DNA from: JBALVT01 sp036960305 | GTDB lineage: Bacteria; Pseudomonadota; Gammaproteobacteria; Pseudomonadales; Halieaceae | Assembly: GCA_036960305.1 (NCBI GenBank) | Contig: JBALWA010000017.1 | Coordinates: 15,279-79,278, forward strand | Length of the DNA: 64,000 nucleotides | Reading direction: 5' to 3' | In this document: positions 44,642-52,989 of the stretch, in pieces | Layout: the number at the start of each line of letters is the position of its first letter | How positions within the stretch are numbered: position 1 is the stretch's first letter | Position numbers and translations under genes: made by a program | Notes under the pieces: model-generated | What the model was told of the DNA's origin: nothing | Database searches by the model: none | Seen by the model: only the letters and a program-made list of their open reading frames with translations

Positions 44642-45595
44642 CTATCGGGCAGAAAGTTCACTGCACGACTGTTGTAAACTCTCGGGCTCCTCCAGAGAGT
44701 GACTCTGAAGAGATTTATCAATACGCCGATTAAGGCCACTCAGCACTTTCCCGGGACCACACTCAACCACCTGCTCCACGCCGCGCTCAACCATGGCCTG
44801 TACGCATTGGGTCCACTGCACCGGACTGTAGATTTGCTCCACCAGTAAAGACCGTATTTGCGCGGGGTCTGACTCTGGGCGTGCATGGACATTGTGGATC
44901 ACGGGTATCTCGGGAGTCTCTATACTTATCGCTTCAATCGCAACCGCGAGACGCTCTCCGGCTGGCTTCATTAATTCCGTATGGAAAGGTGCGCTTACCG
45001 GCAGTGGCAGCGCGCGTTTGGCACCCGCCTCCTTGAGCGCAACGATGGCTTCATCTACCGCCGCTGTATGTCCAGCAATGACAACTTGTCCGGGGGAATT
45101 GAAATTAACCGCAGCTACCACGCCATTCCCTCTGGCGCCAACCTCTGCACAAATTGTATTAATAGCTTCATCCTCAAGGCCGATGATCGCTGCCATTGCA
45201 CCTTCGCCCACGGGTACCGCCGTTTGCATAAAGGCTCCGCGCTGCCTGACCAACTTGACCGCATCTGCAAACCCCAGAGCACCGGCACAAACCAGAGCAG
45301 AAAATTCACCCAGGCTATGGCCCGCCATGACTGTTGGACGAACGCCGCCCTGCTCAAGCCAGGCGCGCCAGAGGGCAACACTGGAAGACAACAGTACAGG
45401 CTGCGTGGTTTCAGTCAGGTTCAGTGCAGCCTGTTCACCGTTCTGTATGAGATCCCACATATCGTATCCCAGGGCATCGGAAGCCTCCCCGAAAGTATCC
45501 CGAACCGCTTCAAATGCCTCGTGAGCTGAGGCCAGCATACCGACCTTCTGCGACCCCTGGCCTGGAAATACAAATGCTACTTTAGTGTCTGGCAT
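44642..45595 (-). CDS. fabD: Malonyl-CoA:ACP transacylase
   Basis: It loads malonyl units onto ACP. The 317-residue protein starts with FVFPGQGSQKVGML, has the nucleophile Ser in GHSLGEFSALV (near residue 92) and the catalytic His in PVSAPFHTELM (near 200). The last 20 residues extend slightly beyond the usual end. It lies within the plsX-fabD-fabG-acpP-fabF order. Confidence 0.97.
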   Translation of the reverse strand: MPDTKVAFVFPGQGSQKVGMLASAHEAFEAVRDTFGEASDALGYDMWDLIQNGEQAALNLTETTQPVLLSSSVALWRAWLEQGGVRPTVMAGHSLGEFSALVCAGALGFADAVKLVRQRGAFMQTAVPVGEGAMAAIIGLEDEAINTICAEVGARGNGVVAAVNFNSPGQVVIAGHTAAVDEAIVALKEAGAKRALPLPVSAPFHTELMKPAGERLAVAIEAISIETPEIPVIHNVHARPESDPAQIRSLLVEQIYSPVQWTQCVQAMVERGVEQVVECGPGKVLSGLNRRIDKSLQSHSLEEPESLQQSCSELSAR

Positions 45596-45645
45596 AGTTA
45601 AGTCCTGTCTACTTGTCTAAATAGGAAAAAATTCATTCTACTGCC

Positions 45646-46665
45646 CTAGGGCTTCGTGGCAACCAGTTGCGCCTGCATTTTAGTAATCATGCCCTGCTCC
45701 TCACACTGGAGCGCCTGCCGGATAGATGCTGCAAAGCCTTCAACAGATGAACCACCATGGGCCTTGATGACAATGCCCGCCAATCCCAGCAGAAAAGCCC
45801 CGTTGTGAATCTCCGGGTCAAGCGCTGCCGTGAAATCAGCAAGCAGCCTTTCTCTTTGCTCTTCAGTGACGCCGGAACCTCCATCGCAGGATAACAGCTC
45901 CTCAAGCTTTTCCACCGCCAGGGCTGCCGTTCCCTCAATGGCCTTAAGCGCGATATTACCGACGAAGCCATCGCATACAACGACATCGGCTAGTCCGTCA
46001 TGCAGGGCGTTGGCTTCTATATAACCAACATAGTTAATGTCTGGGGTCTTCGCCAATATTCCGGCAGCGCACCTTACCTGTAGATTGCCCTTGGCTGCTT
46101 CCTCCCCATTACTCAGCAGTGCCACTCGCGGTGGCGACAAGGGAAACAAGGTCAAATAAAGTGCACTTCCCAGCCGCGCAAAAGTGCACAGCTGTGGCGC
46201 CTGGCTGTCGACATTGGCACCCAGATCAAGCAGCAGGCTAGGCCTGGCTTTGGTGGGAAACAACGAGCAAAAAGCCGGCCGAGTGGATGGCTGCAACATA
46301 CCGATGAGCTTGCGAGCAAGAATCATGAGTTCACCCGCATTGCCAGCGGATACCACGGCATTGACACGACCCTGCGCTAGCGCCTCAAGCGCGACCCGAA
46401 TAGAGGTTTGGTCAGTCTTCCTGAGCACAGCACTGGGCCGATCATCTGTGACCATCAAATCCGGGGCGTGAACGAGCGTCACGCGGGCACGCAAATCTTC
46501 AGGCCATTGAGCCAAAGCGGTAGTAAGGAGTTTTTCGTCACCCACAAGGTGCAGGTGGCCCAGAGAGTGGGCTTGCAGTACCTGGAGTGCAGCGGGGAGA
46601 GTAACGCGAAGACCGGAGTCTCCGCTCATCATATCAACGGCAATGTGCACCGTCTGCTGAAGCAA
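45646..46665 (-). CDS. plsX: Phosphate acyltransferase PlsX
   Basis: It makes acyl-phosphate from acyl-ACP for phospholipid synthesis. The 339-residue protein shows the PlsX pattern (VMVTDDRPSAVLRKT-like segment, AVVSAGNAGELMILARKL, LDLGANVDSQ, VVCDGFVGNIALKAIEG). The N-terminal motif reads DMMSGDSG where the family usually has D-x-M-G-G-D, a small but odd change. The start appears to be TTG at 46665. rpmF lies just upstream, as in E. coli. Confidence 0.93.
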   Translation of the reverse strand: MLQQTVHIAVDMMSGDSGLRVTLPAALQVLQAHSLGHLHLVGDEKLLTTALAQWPEDLRARVTLVHAPDLMVTDDRPSAVLRKTDQTSIRVALEALAQGRVNAVVSAGNAGELMILARKLIGMLQPSTRPAFCSLFPTKARPSLLLDLGANVDSQAPQLCTFARLGSALYLTLFPLSPPRVALLSNGEEAAKGNLQVRCAAGILAKTPDINYVGYIEANALHDGLADVVVCDGFVGNIALKAIEGTAALAVEKLEELLSCDGGSGVTEEQRERLLADFTAALDPEIHNGAFLLGLAGIVIKAHGGSSVEGFAASIRQALQCEEQGMITKMQAQLVATKP

Positions 46666-46696
46666 TGTTAATCGAGGCCCTTAGCGGGACGATCGA

Positions 46697-46879
46697 TTAA
46701 TCGTCGTTATTGGTGTTGATGACCTTATTACCACGGTAAAAACCATCAGCAGTCACGTGGTGACGCCTATGGGTTTCGCCAGATGTCTGATCTACCGACA
46801 AGGTAGAACCGGACAGGGCATCGTGTGAACGACGCATACCGCGACGCGAACGCGTCTTTTTACTTTTCTGAACAGCCAT
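46697..46879 (-). CDS. rpmF: 50S ribosomal protein L32
   Basis: This 60-residue basic ribosomal protein starts MAVQKSKKTRSRRGMRRSHD and ends RRHHVTADGFYRGNKVI, the L32 pattern without zinc-binding cysteines. It lies between yceD and plsX, the universal rpmF-plsX neighbourhood. Confidence 0.96.
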   Translation of the reverse strand: MAVQKSKKTRSRRGMRRSHDALSGSTLSVDQTSGETHRRHHVTADGFYRGNKVINTNNDD

Positions 46880-46888
46880 GACTAACTC

Positions 46889-47422
46889 CTAGTGCTTGTT
46901 GCCGGGCTTTAGTTGCGCCAGCACATTAAACGGGTTGGGTTTACCGCCATCTTCCCCGTCTTCCGGTGGTGGCGCTGAAATCCCAGCAAGTATCTTGTTA
47001 CAATCCTCTGCCTCGTGGTAACTGAAAGCGGGCATACCCAAGATCAGCTCTTCTTCTACCACAGCCCACAGGTTACAGGGCTCATCGGCAACGATCAGTG
47101 CATCCAGACTACGGGGCAACTGGCGGGCATATTCATCATCCCAAACAACTGCGAGCTGATTATCTGTCTGCAAACGCAAAGGCATTGGCTCAAGACACCG
47201 CTGGCAGGTAACTGAAACATCGGCACTTACCGATACCTCAATCAAATACCTGTTTTCCTCGTCTCTGGAAAACGTTAAAGTCGCCAGTAATGTGCCCACA
47301 TCTTCCGCTAATAATTCACGGAAACGCTGCAGTTCAAGCGGTTTTAACGTCCCACTGACACTCACACCGCGCGTTGCTGCCTTGCGTACGTCCAGCGAAC
47401 TCGGGAGGGTCTCAGTTAACAT
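46889..47422 (-). CDS. yceD: YceD/DUF177 protein
   Basis: This 177-residue protein has the DUF177 core: SVSADVSVTCQRCLEPMPLRL with a Cys-x2-Cys, an acidic segment (DDEYARQLPRSLDALIVAD) and a C-terminal DGGKPNPFNVLAQLKPG. Relatives are tied to 23S rRNA accumulation or ribosome assembly and nearly always precede rpmF, as here (9 nt gap). It heads the minus-strand run and is divergent from maf. Confidence 0.9.
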   Translation of the reverse strand: MLTETLPSSLDVRKAATRGVSVSGTLKPLELQRFRELLAEDVGTLLATLTFSRDEENRYLIEVSVSADVSVTCQRCLEPMPLRLQTDNQLAVVWDDEYARQLPRSLDALIVADEPCNLWAVVEEELILGMPAFSYHEAEDCNKILAGISAPPPEDGEDGGKPNPFNVLAQLKPGNKH

Positions 47423-47528
47423 AGGCGCGCATCATAGGGGGGGAATGAGGTATTGTCAAAAAAATCTTTTAAATACAAACAGTTCTCGCACTTATCAACA
47501 ACGAACAAGCAACCGGGAAAAACTATCC

Positions 47529-48107
47529 ATGGACCTTATTTTAGCATCAACTTCGCCCTATAGGCGAAAGTTGCTCGAAAGACTTCAGCAACCCTTTGAG
47601 TGCCTGGCGCCAACAGTCGATGAATCGGCTCACCCCGATGAGCTGCCAATCGCCCTCGCCGGGAGGTTAGCGCTCGAAAAGGCGCTATCTGTGGCCCAAC
47701 AGCACCCGGGCGCAATGGTTGTAGGTAGCGACCAGGTGGCCGCTGTTGGCGAAAGACTACTAGGCAAGCCCGGCAACCACGACGCTGCGCGGGAGCAATT
47801 GCAGCATTGCTCGGGGCGCAGCGTGGATTTCTACACGGGTATCGCCCTGGTGTGCGCACATAGCGGCCATAGGGACACGCATGTTGAACCATTCACGGTC
47901 CAGTTTCGCAGCCTCACTGACAGGCAGATTGAAAACTACCTACTCCGGGAACAGCCCTATGACTGTGCGGGATCGTTCAAGTGCGAAGGGCTGGGCATCA
48001 GCCTGTTTTGCCGCCTCAGCGGGGACGACCCCACCAGCCTTGAAGGCCTGCCACTGATCAGCCTCACGCGCATGCTATTCGCTGCGGGGTACGACATTCT
48101 GGATTGA
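47529..48107 (+). CDS. maf: Maf-type nucleotide pyrophosphatase (YceF-like)
   Basis: This nucleoside triphosphate pyrophosphatase of 192 residues has the family motifs LILASTSPYRRKLL, the VGSDQVA catalytic Asp region, and YDCAGSFKCEGLGISLF. The last pattern is closer to YceF (7-methyl-GTP pyrophosphatase) than to the dTTP/UTP-acting YhdE type. The start at 47529 is the first Met of the conserved domain; an in-frame extension upstream would run into the yceD gene on the other strand. Confidence 0.92.
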   Translation: MDLILASTSPYRRKLLERLQQPFECLAPTVDESAHPDELPIALAGRLALEKALSVAQQHPGAMVVGSDQVAAVGERLLGKPGNHDAAREQLQHCSGRSVDFYTGIALVCAHSGHRDTHVEPFTVQFRSLTDRQIENYLLREQPYDCAGSFKCEGLGISLFCRLSGDDPTSLEGLPLISLTRMLFAAGYDILD

Positions 48108-48126
48108 ATTAAATTATATAATAAAA

Positions 48127-49086
48127 CTACTTACGGAGTTTTTGTAATGTCAATTCTAGCTGTTGATCCATCGAGGCTTCCACCTGCGTTCGCTCTTTGT
48201 TCTCAGGTAGTAAAAAGCTAAGCGAGCGGGCGTGCAAAAACAGGCGCTTCAACCCCAATTCGCGACACAGGCCAGCTGTTTTGTCATCACTGTATTTATC
48301 ATCGCCCACTAGCGGGAATCCCGCGTGTTTCGCATGGACCCTGATCTGATGAGTACGGCCGGTAATGGGCCTGGCCTCAATCAAAGTGGCCCCCTGAAAC
48401 CTCTCGACCACGCTAAATTCAGTGATGGAGCGCTTACCTTCGGCGGATACCCTGACCATTCGCTCCCCCGATTGCACAACATTTTTTTCCAGCGGTGCAT
48501 CAATGACGCGGCAGCTTCTGGGCCAGGTGCCCCTGACCAGGCCCAGATAGCGCTTGTCCATGTGTTTCTCGCGCAGCTGTCGGTGAAGCTCTCGCAATAC
48601 CGCAGGCTTTCTAGCGATTAAAATACAGCCTGACGTGTCCCTGTCCAAACGGTGAACCAGTTCCAGATAACGTTCCTGGGGTCGCATTTGCCTTAGGGTC
48701 TCTATCAGCCCAAAATTCAGCCCACTGCCGCCGTGGACAGCGAGCCCGGAGGGCTTGTTGAGCACCAACAGCCCCTTGTCTTCGTATAGAACCGACCGCT
48801 CAATCTGATCTGCCCAATAATGGGGCACGACAGCGGGAGCGGCTTTTTCTGCCTGGTGTACGGGCGGGATTCGCACGACATCCCCGGGCTGCAAACGATA
48901 ATCGGCCTTTACCCTGCCCTTGTTGACCCGCACCTCGCCCTTGCGTAAAGCCCGGTAAATACGAGTCTTGGGGACCCCCTTCAACTCACGCAGCAAGTAG
49001 TTGTCCAGGCGTTGCCCGGCAAAATCGGCCTCGATTGTTCGCAACTGCACGCCGGTTCGCACCGGCTTTGATCCTTGTTCCGTCAT
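48127..49086 (-). CDS. rluC: 23S rRNA pseudouridine synthase RluC
   Basis: It makes pseudouridines 955, 2504 and 2580 in 23S rRNA. The 319-residue protein has an N-terminal S4-like domain (QRLDNYLLRELKGVPKTRIYRALRKGEVRVN), the catalytic Asp in LVHRLDRDTSGCILIA, and RPITGRTHQIRVHAKHAG. The start is ATG at 49086, not the TTG 9 nt earlier. It is divergent from rne, as in E. coli. Confidence 0.94.
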   Translation of the reverse strand: MTEQGSKPVRTGVQLRTIEADFAGQRLDNYLLRELKGVPKTRIYRALRKGEVRVNKGRVKADYRLQPGDVVRIPPVHQAEKAAPAVVPHYWADQIERSVLYEDKGLLVLNKPSGLAVHGGSGLNFGLIETLRQMRPQERYLELVHRLDRDTSGCILIARKPAVLRELHRQLREKHMDKRYLGLVRGTWPRSCRVIDAPLEKNVVQSGERMVRVSAEGKRSITEFSVVERFQGATLIEARPITGRTHQIRVHAKHAGFPLVGDDKYSDDKTAGLCRELGLKRLFLHARSLSFLLPENKERTQVEASMDQQLELTLQKLRK

Positions 49087-49107
49087 ATTTCCCAAATTCT
49101 TTTAGAT

Positions 49108-49136
49108 TTGAAGCACTTACATTTTACTGGTATAGT
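49108..49136 (+). promoter_or_regulatory. Sigma-70 promoter for rne
   Basis: TTGAAG (49108-49113), a 17-nt spacer and TATAGT (49131-49136) form a near-consensus promoter. Transcription from about 49143 gives a leader of roughly 548 nt. Confidence 0.7.
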
Positions 49137-49142
49137 CGCGTC

Positions 49143-49690
49143 CGTGTGGTTGAAGCCGCCCGCAATAAATGCCGGCGCTGAACTTGTAACCCCCTGACGA
49201 CAGTTGAGTCCGCCGAGTAGTTACCGGACTCCGTCAGCAGACCGCGCAAACAACTAAATCGAGAGTGTTGGCGCTCTACTTGCCACAGGATAATAAAATC
49301 CAACAGGCATTAAGACAGCTCTATACCGAGTCGCCGATATAATTATGAACCGCGCAGATAGTACTGCCGGGACACAGAATCAGTTAACGAAAGATCACAG
49401 CGTAGTCGCACGTTTCAGGTGCTGCGACACTAACAAAAAGCCGGGACCGGCGCTATCTATACCGCACCATTAGTTCCCAGCCTACGCTGCTCCAGCCATC
49501 GACACCAACGGCTGGTTATTTACAGGACACCTGAGCGTTATGAGTGGTATCTCCTGGGATCCGGGCAATTTTTTCTAGCCCAGAAACAAGGATTTTCAGG
49601 CTTTTGCCTACTCCAATGCCCGGCCCCGGCCGGCTGTATTTCTGATTCCTGCCCCGCCATGCCTGCGCAATAAAAAGGCTAATGGCAATC
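49143..49690 (+). promoter_or_regulatory. rne: Long 5' leader of rne, candidate autoregulatory region
   Basis: This stretch of about 550 nt has no credible reading frame. In E. coli, RNase E controls its own mRNA through structured elements in a 361-nt leader. The length and position here suggest the same type of control, but I cannot fold it by hand and see no sequence match to the E. coli hairpins. AAGG at 49675-49678 is the only ribosome-binding-like string near the start. Confidence 0.5.
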
Positions 49691-52534
49691 ATGAAAAAAA
49701 TGTTAATCAATGCAACTCAACCCGAAGAGTTGCGCGTCGCAATGGTCGATGGACAGCGTCTGTATGACCTGGACATCGAAAACCGTACCCGTGTACAGAA
49801 AAAATCCAATATCTACAAGGCGAAGATCACTCGTGTAGAGCCCAGTCTGGAGGCCGCATTCGTTGATTTCGGCGCCGACCGACACGGCTTCCTTCCCCTC
49901 AAGGAGATCGCCAGGGAGTACTTCCACAAGGACCCCAAAGGACAGGACGGACGCGTCAAAATCCGCGAAGTGGTCAAGGAAGGCACTGAGATCATCGTCC
50001 AGGTAGACAAAGAGGAACGCGGGAACAAGGGTGCTGCCCTGACCAGCTTTATCAGCCTCGCCGGGCGTTACATGGTACTGATGCCCAACAACCCACGCGC
50101 CGGTGGTATCTCACGTCGTATTGACGGCGATGACCGAACAGAACTCCGCGACGCCATGAGCGCCCTGGAGATCCCCAACGGTATGGGCGTAATCATCCGC
50201 ACAGCCGGTGTTGGCCGCTCCAGCGAAGAACTGCAATGGGACCTCAATTACCTGCTGCAATTATGGGACACCATCAAAACCGCCAGTGACGAGAATAAAG
50301 CGCCTGTTCTGCTGTTCCAGGAAAGCAACGTCATTATTCGAGCTATCCGCGATTACCTGAGAGACGACATCGATCAAATTATGATCGATTCTGAGGATGC
50401 ACTGAAGCAAGCCACTGAGTTCGTCAGCCAGGTTATGCCCCAGTACAAGAACCGTATCCGTCTCTATGAAGACAACATTCCCATGTTCAACCGCTTCCAG
50501 ATCGAGAGCCAAATTGAGACGGCTTTCCAACGGGAAGTTCGGCTGCCTTCAGGCGGCTCTATTGTTATAGACCCAACTGAAGCACTGATTTCGATCGATA
50601 TTAACTCAGCCAAAGCAACCCGGGGCACCGATATCGAAGACACCGCCCTGCAAACCAACCTTGAAGCCGCAGACGAAATCGCACGCCAGCTGCGTCTACG
50701 TGACATGGGTGGCCTGGTCGTCATTGATTTCATTGATATGTTGGCTGCACGCAATCAACGGGCCGTTGAAAATCGTGTTCGCGACGCACTGACCGTCGAC
50801 CGTGCACGGGTTCAAGTCGGTAAAATTTCTCGCTTTGGCTTACTTGAGATGTCACGGCAACGGCTTCGCCCTTCCCTGGGTGAAACCAGTGCCATTGTCT
50901 GCCCCCGCTGTACCGGCCAGGGCAGTATCAGAGACACCAAGTCACTTGCCCTCTCCATCTTGCGCCTGCTCGAAGAAGAGGCCATCAAGGACCGCAGCGC
51001 AGAAGTGCGTGCGATCGTACCTGTAGATGTTGCTGCTTATCTCCTGAATGAAAAGCGCGCTGCGCTGACCGAGATTGAACAGGTCAGCAAATCCAGGGTA
51101 TTGGTTATCCCCAACCCCAATCTGGAAACACCGCATTTTGAAGTGCAGCGACTGCGTGACGATGAGATAGAGGGTGATCACCAGACCAGCTATAAAGTCG
51201 ACATAACCGTACCTGACGCTGAAGCTGTGAGTGATACCCACAGCGCCGATATTCCTGTCCAACAGGCTGTTGTACAGGCCGTAGCACCTAAGGCCGCTCC
51301 GGCACCCGCCGCAGCCCCTGAAACAAGTAGTCCCTCTCCGGGGCAAGCCCCTGCCACGCCTGCCAGCGCACCCGCTGCGGACAAGCCAGGCATCCTCGGT
51401 CGCCTTTGGGGAGCCATGTTCACCGAGCCGGAAGAAGAGCAGGCCGCTCCGGTCACACCGGCACCCGAAGCGCGCAAAACCACCGAGAACAAAGAGCGTC
51501 AGGGGCAAAAACCCCAGAACAACCGCAATCGCAATCGCCGTCGTAATAATAACGGCGAGCAAAGGAATCAGGAGGGTCGTGGCCAGTCCCGCCCGCGTAG
51601 CGAAGAAGGTGACAATCGCGACAACCAGGAACGCAGCGAGCGGCCTTCAGAGCAGCCAAAAAACGACGACGGCGGCAACCGCGGCAACGCAAACCGTGGC
51701 CAGCAAAGCCGACGTCGCCGCAGCGGCCAGCGTGATGATTCTAAACCAGCTGACAACAATGAAGTCCAAAGCGATACGCTGGAAAGCCAGGACAACATTG
51801 GCAATCAGGCGGAAGACAAACCACGGAAACGCCCCAGCGACCAGAAACGTTCCGACCAGCCTCGCCGTCGCCGCAGCCGTGGCAAGCGACCCGAAACAAC
51901 AGAAGCAAGCGACAATACTGTGGAAGCAGCCAATGCAGAGACCCCAGCTGTAGAAGCTACAGTGGCCGTAGAGTCTCCCGCTCCCGTTGAACCGGTAGTG
52001 GCAACTGCCGAGATCGTGGAGACAGCGATTGTCGAAGCAGAGCAAGTGGCTGAGCAAGCCCCTGAAGCCGCTATTGCGGAGCCTGCAGAAGTTGAACCCA
52101 CTCCTGAAGCAAGCACAGAAGCTGTCGATGCAGTAGAAGCCGAGGAAGAGAACCAGCCTGTGCCACAAACACAGGCGGATGTGGAGCCAACACCGACAGA
52201 GGAAAACCCTGAGCCGGTCGCAGAAAACCCCGACCCCGCGCCGAGCAAGCCTGAGCCTGCCCCACAGATAAAAGCCGAGCCGACACCAGTAAGTAAGGTT
52301 GAGGTAGAGGCTGCACCTTCTGTGCTCAGCGACGACGGCAGAGCCCCCAACGATCCCAGGGATAACCCACAGACAACCACTGCGGTAGAGATCACCACGG
52401 GGCATCCCGTACTTTTCAGTGACACTGTGGCCGCTGCGGTTATGCCAACGGGTACAGTTTCTCCACGGGCAAGTAACGATCCTCGCGGACGCTCGCCCCA
52501 GGTGGCACAGCCGGACGCAAGCGCTGCGGGCTGA
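49691..52534 (+). CDS. rne: Ribonuclease E
   Basis: This is the endonuclease and scaffold of the RNA degradosome. With the start at 49691 (947 residues) the numbering matches E. coli: the catalytic Asp in ISIDINS falls at 303 and the zinc-link Cys of CPRC at 404, so this start is preferred over 49682. The S1 domain lies near residues 35-125; the second catalytic Asp lies in VVIDFID. From about 520 onward the protein is a disordered scaffold with RNA-binding arginine-rich blocks (RNRRRNNN, RRRRSGQ, RRRRSRGKR), an acidic Ala/Glu/Pro stretch and two NDPR-containing motifs at the very end. Confidence 0.97.
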   Translation: MKKMLINATQPEELRVAMVDGQRLYDLDIENRTRVQKKSNIYKAKITRVEPSLEAAFVDFGADRHGFLPLKEIAREYFHKDPKGQDGRVKIREVVKEGTEIIVQVDKEERGNKGAALTSFISLAGRYMVLMPNNPRAGGISRRIDGDDRTELRDAMSALEIPNGMGVIIRTAGVGRSSEELQWDLNYLLQLWDTIKTASDENKAPVLLFQESNVIIRAIRDYLRDDIDQIMIDSEDALKQATEFVSQVMPQYKNRIRLYEDNIPMFNRFQIESQIETAFQREVRLPSGGSIVIDPTEALISIDINSAKATRGTDIEDTALQTNLEAADEIARQLRLRDMGGLVVIDFIDMLAARNQRAVENRVRDALTVDRARVQVGKISRFGLLEMSRQRLRPSLGETSAIVCPRCTGQGSIRDTKSLALSILRLLEEEAIKDRSAEVRAIVPVDVAAYLLNEKRAALTEIEQVSKSRVLVIPNPNLETPHFEVQRLRDDEIEGDHQTSYKVDITVPDAEAVSDTHSADIPVQQAVVQAVAPKAAPAPAAAPETSSPSPGQAPATPASAPAADKPGILGRLWGAMFTEPEEEQAAPVTPAPEARKTTENKERQGQKPQNNRNRNRRRNNNGEQRNQEGRGQSRPRSEEGDNRDNQERSERPSEQPKNDDGGNRGNANRGQQSRRRRSGQRDDSKPADNNEVQSDTLESQDNIGNQAEDKPRKRPSDQKRSDQPRRRRSRGKRPETTEASDNTVEAANAETPAVEATVAVESPAPVEPVVATAEIVETAIVEAEQVAEQAPEAAIAEPAEVEPTPEASTEAVDAVEAEEENQPVPQTQADVEPTPTEENPEPVAENPDPAPSKPEPAPQIKAEPTPVSKVEVEAAPSVLSDDGRAPNDPRDNPQTTTAVEITTGHPVLFSDTVAAAVMPTGTVSPRASNDPRGRSPQVAQPDASAAG

Positions 52535-52545
52535 TTAAGCTGAAT

Positions 52546-52597
52546 CTGCAAAATTCGTGACACAAGAGGCCCTTTCCCTCTTGTGTCCGATTTGCAG
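52546..52597. terminator. Long imperfect hairpin after rne
   Basis: Stems CTGCAAA/TTTGCAG (52546-52552, 52591-52597), TCG/CGA (52555-52557, 52588-52590) and an 11-bp GACACAAGAGG/CCTCTTGTGTC (52559-52569, 52577-52587) stack into one 21-bp hairpin with small bulges. There is no T-run, so it may stabilise or process the 3' end rather than terminate transcription. Its 3' arm contains the tRNA-Ser -35. Confidence 0.5.
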
Positions 52598-52608
52598 AAC
52601 TGTATAAT
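52581..52608 (+). promoter_or_regulatory. Promoter for tRNA-Ser
   Basis: TTGTGT (52581-52586), a 16-nt spacer and a perfect TATAAT (52603-52608) lie about 43 nt before the tRNA. Confidence 0.65.
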
Positions 52609-52650
52609 TCCGGCTGCTGCATAAAACAGGCAGTTGAACAGAGTTTTTCC

Positions 52651-52740
52651 GGTGGGCTGGCTGAGTGGCCGAAAGCGGCGGTCTTGAAAACCGTTGAGGG
52701 TTTATCCCCTCCTAAGGTTCGAATCCTTAGCCCACCGCCA
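52651..52740 (+). tRNA. tRNA-Ser (anticodon UGA)
   Basis: The 90-nt class II tRNA has acceptor GGTGGGC/GCCCACC, an anticodon loop within GTCTTGAAAACC giving UGA, a long variable arm (GAGGGTTTATCCCCTC) and T arm AAGGTTCGAATCCTT. It ends in GCCA. A strong terminator follows at 52747. Confidence 0.95.
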
Positions 52741-52746
52741 TATACG

Positions 52747-52778
52747 AAGGGCCTCAAGAAATTGAGGCCCTTTTCTTT
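52747..52778 (+). terminator. Rho-independent terminator of tRNA-Ser
   Basis: An 11-bp stem AAGGGCCTCAA/TTGAGGCCCTT (52747-52757, 52762-52772) with a GAAA tetraloop runs into a T-rich tract (TTTTCTTT, 52771-52778). Confidence 0.88.
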
Positions 52779-52872
52779 ATGTACAGGATGTACGGTAGAT
52801 CGCGAGAGCCATGGATGGCGGCAGCGATCAATGTACAGGATGTACGGTAGATCGCGAGAGCCATGGATGGCG
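52779..52872. repeat. Two direct copies of a 42-nt intergenic repeat
   Basis: Copies at 52779-52820 and 52831-52872 are identical over 42 nt, with a 52-nt period. Each contains GTACAGGATGTAC and CCATGGATGGCG. The 10-nt spacers are also partly similar (AGCGA). The unit looks like a dispersed extragenic repeat of marine gammaproteobacteria; no other copy was noticed in this window. Confidence 0.8.
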
Positions 52873-52989
52873 TGAGCGACGCGCCTTGGTCTGCTCTACC
52901 CGAAATACAATACTCCCTAGAATTTGTGATATCTTAGAGCCTTAGTGACTCTATAGTCCCTCCCCGTATTACAAAATAAGGATAATAAA

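Noticed and set aside
51647..52563. Two 252-codon frames antisense to the rne tail
   Set aside because: They mirror the biased codons of the low-complexity RNase E scaffold, and their products are cysteine/leucine or serine/glycine/alanine repeats.
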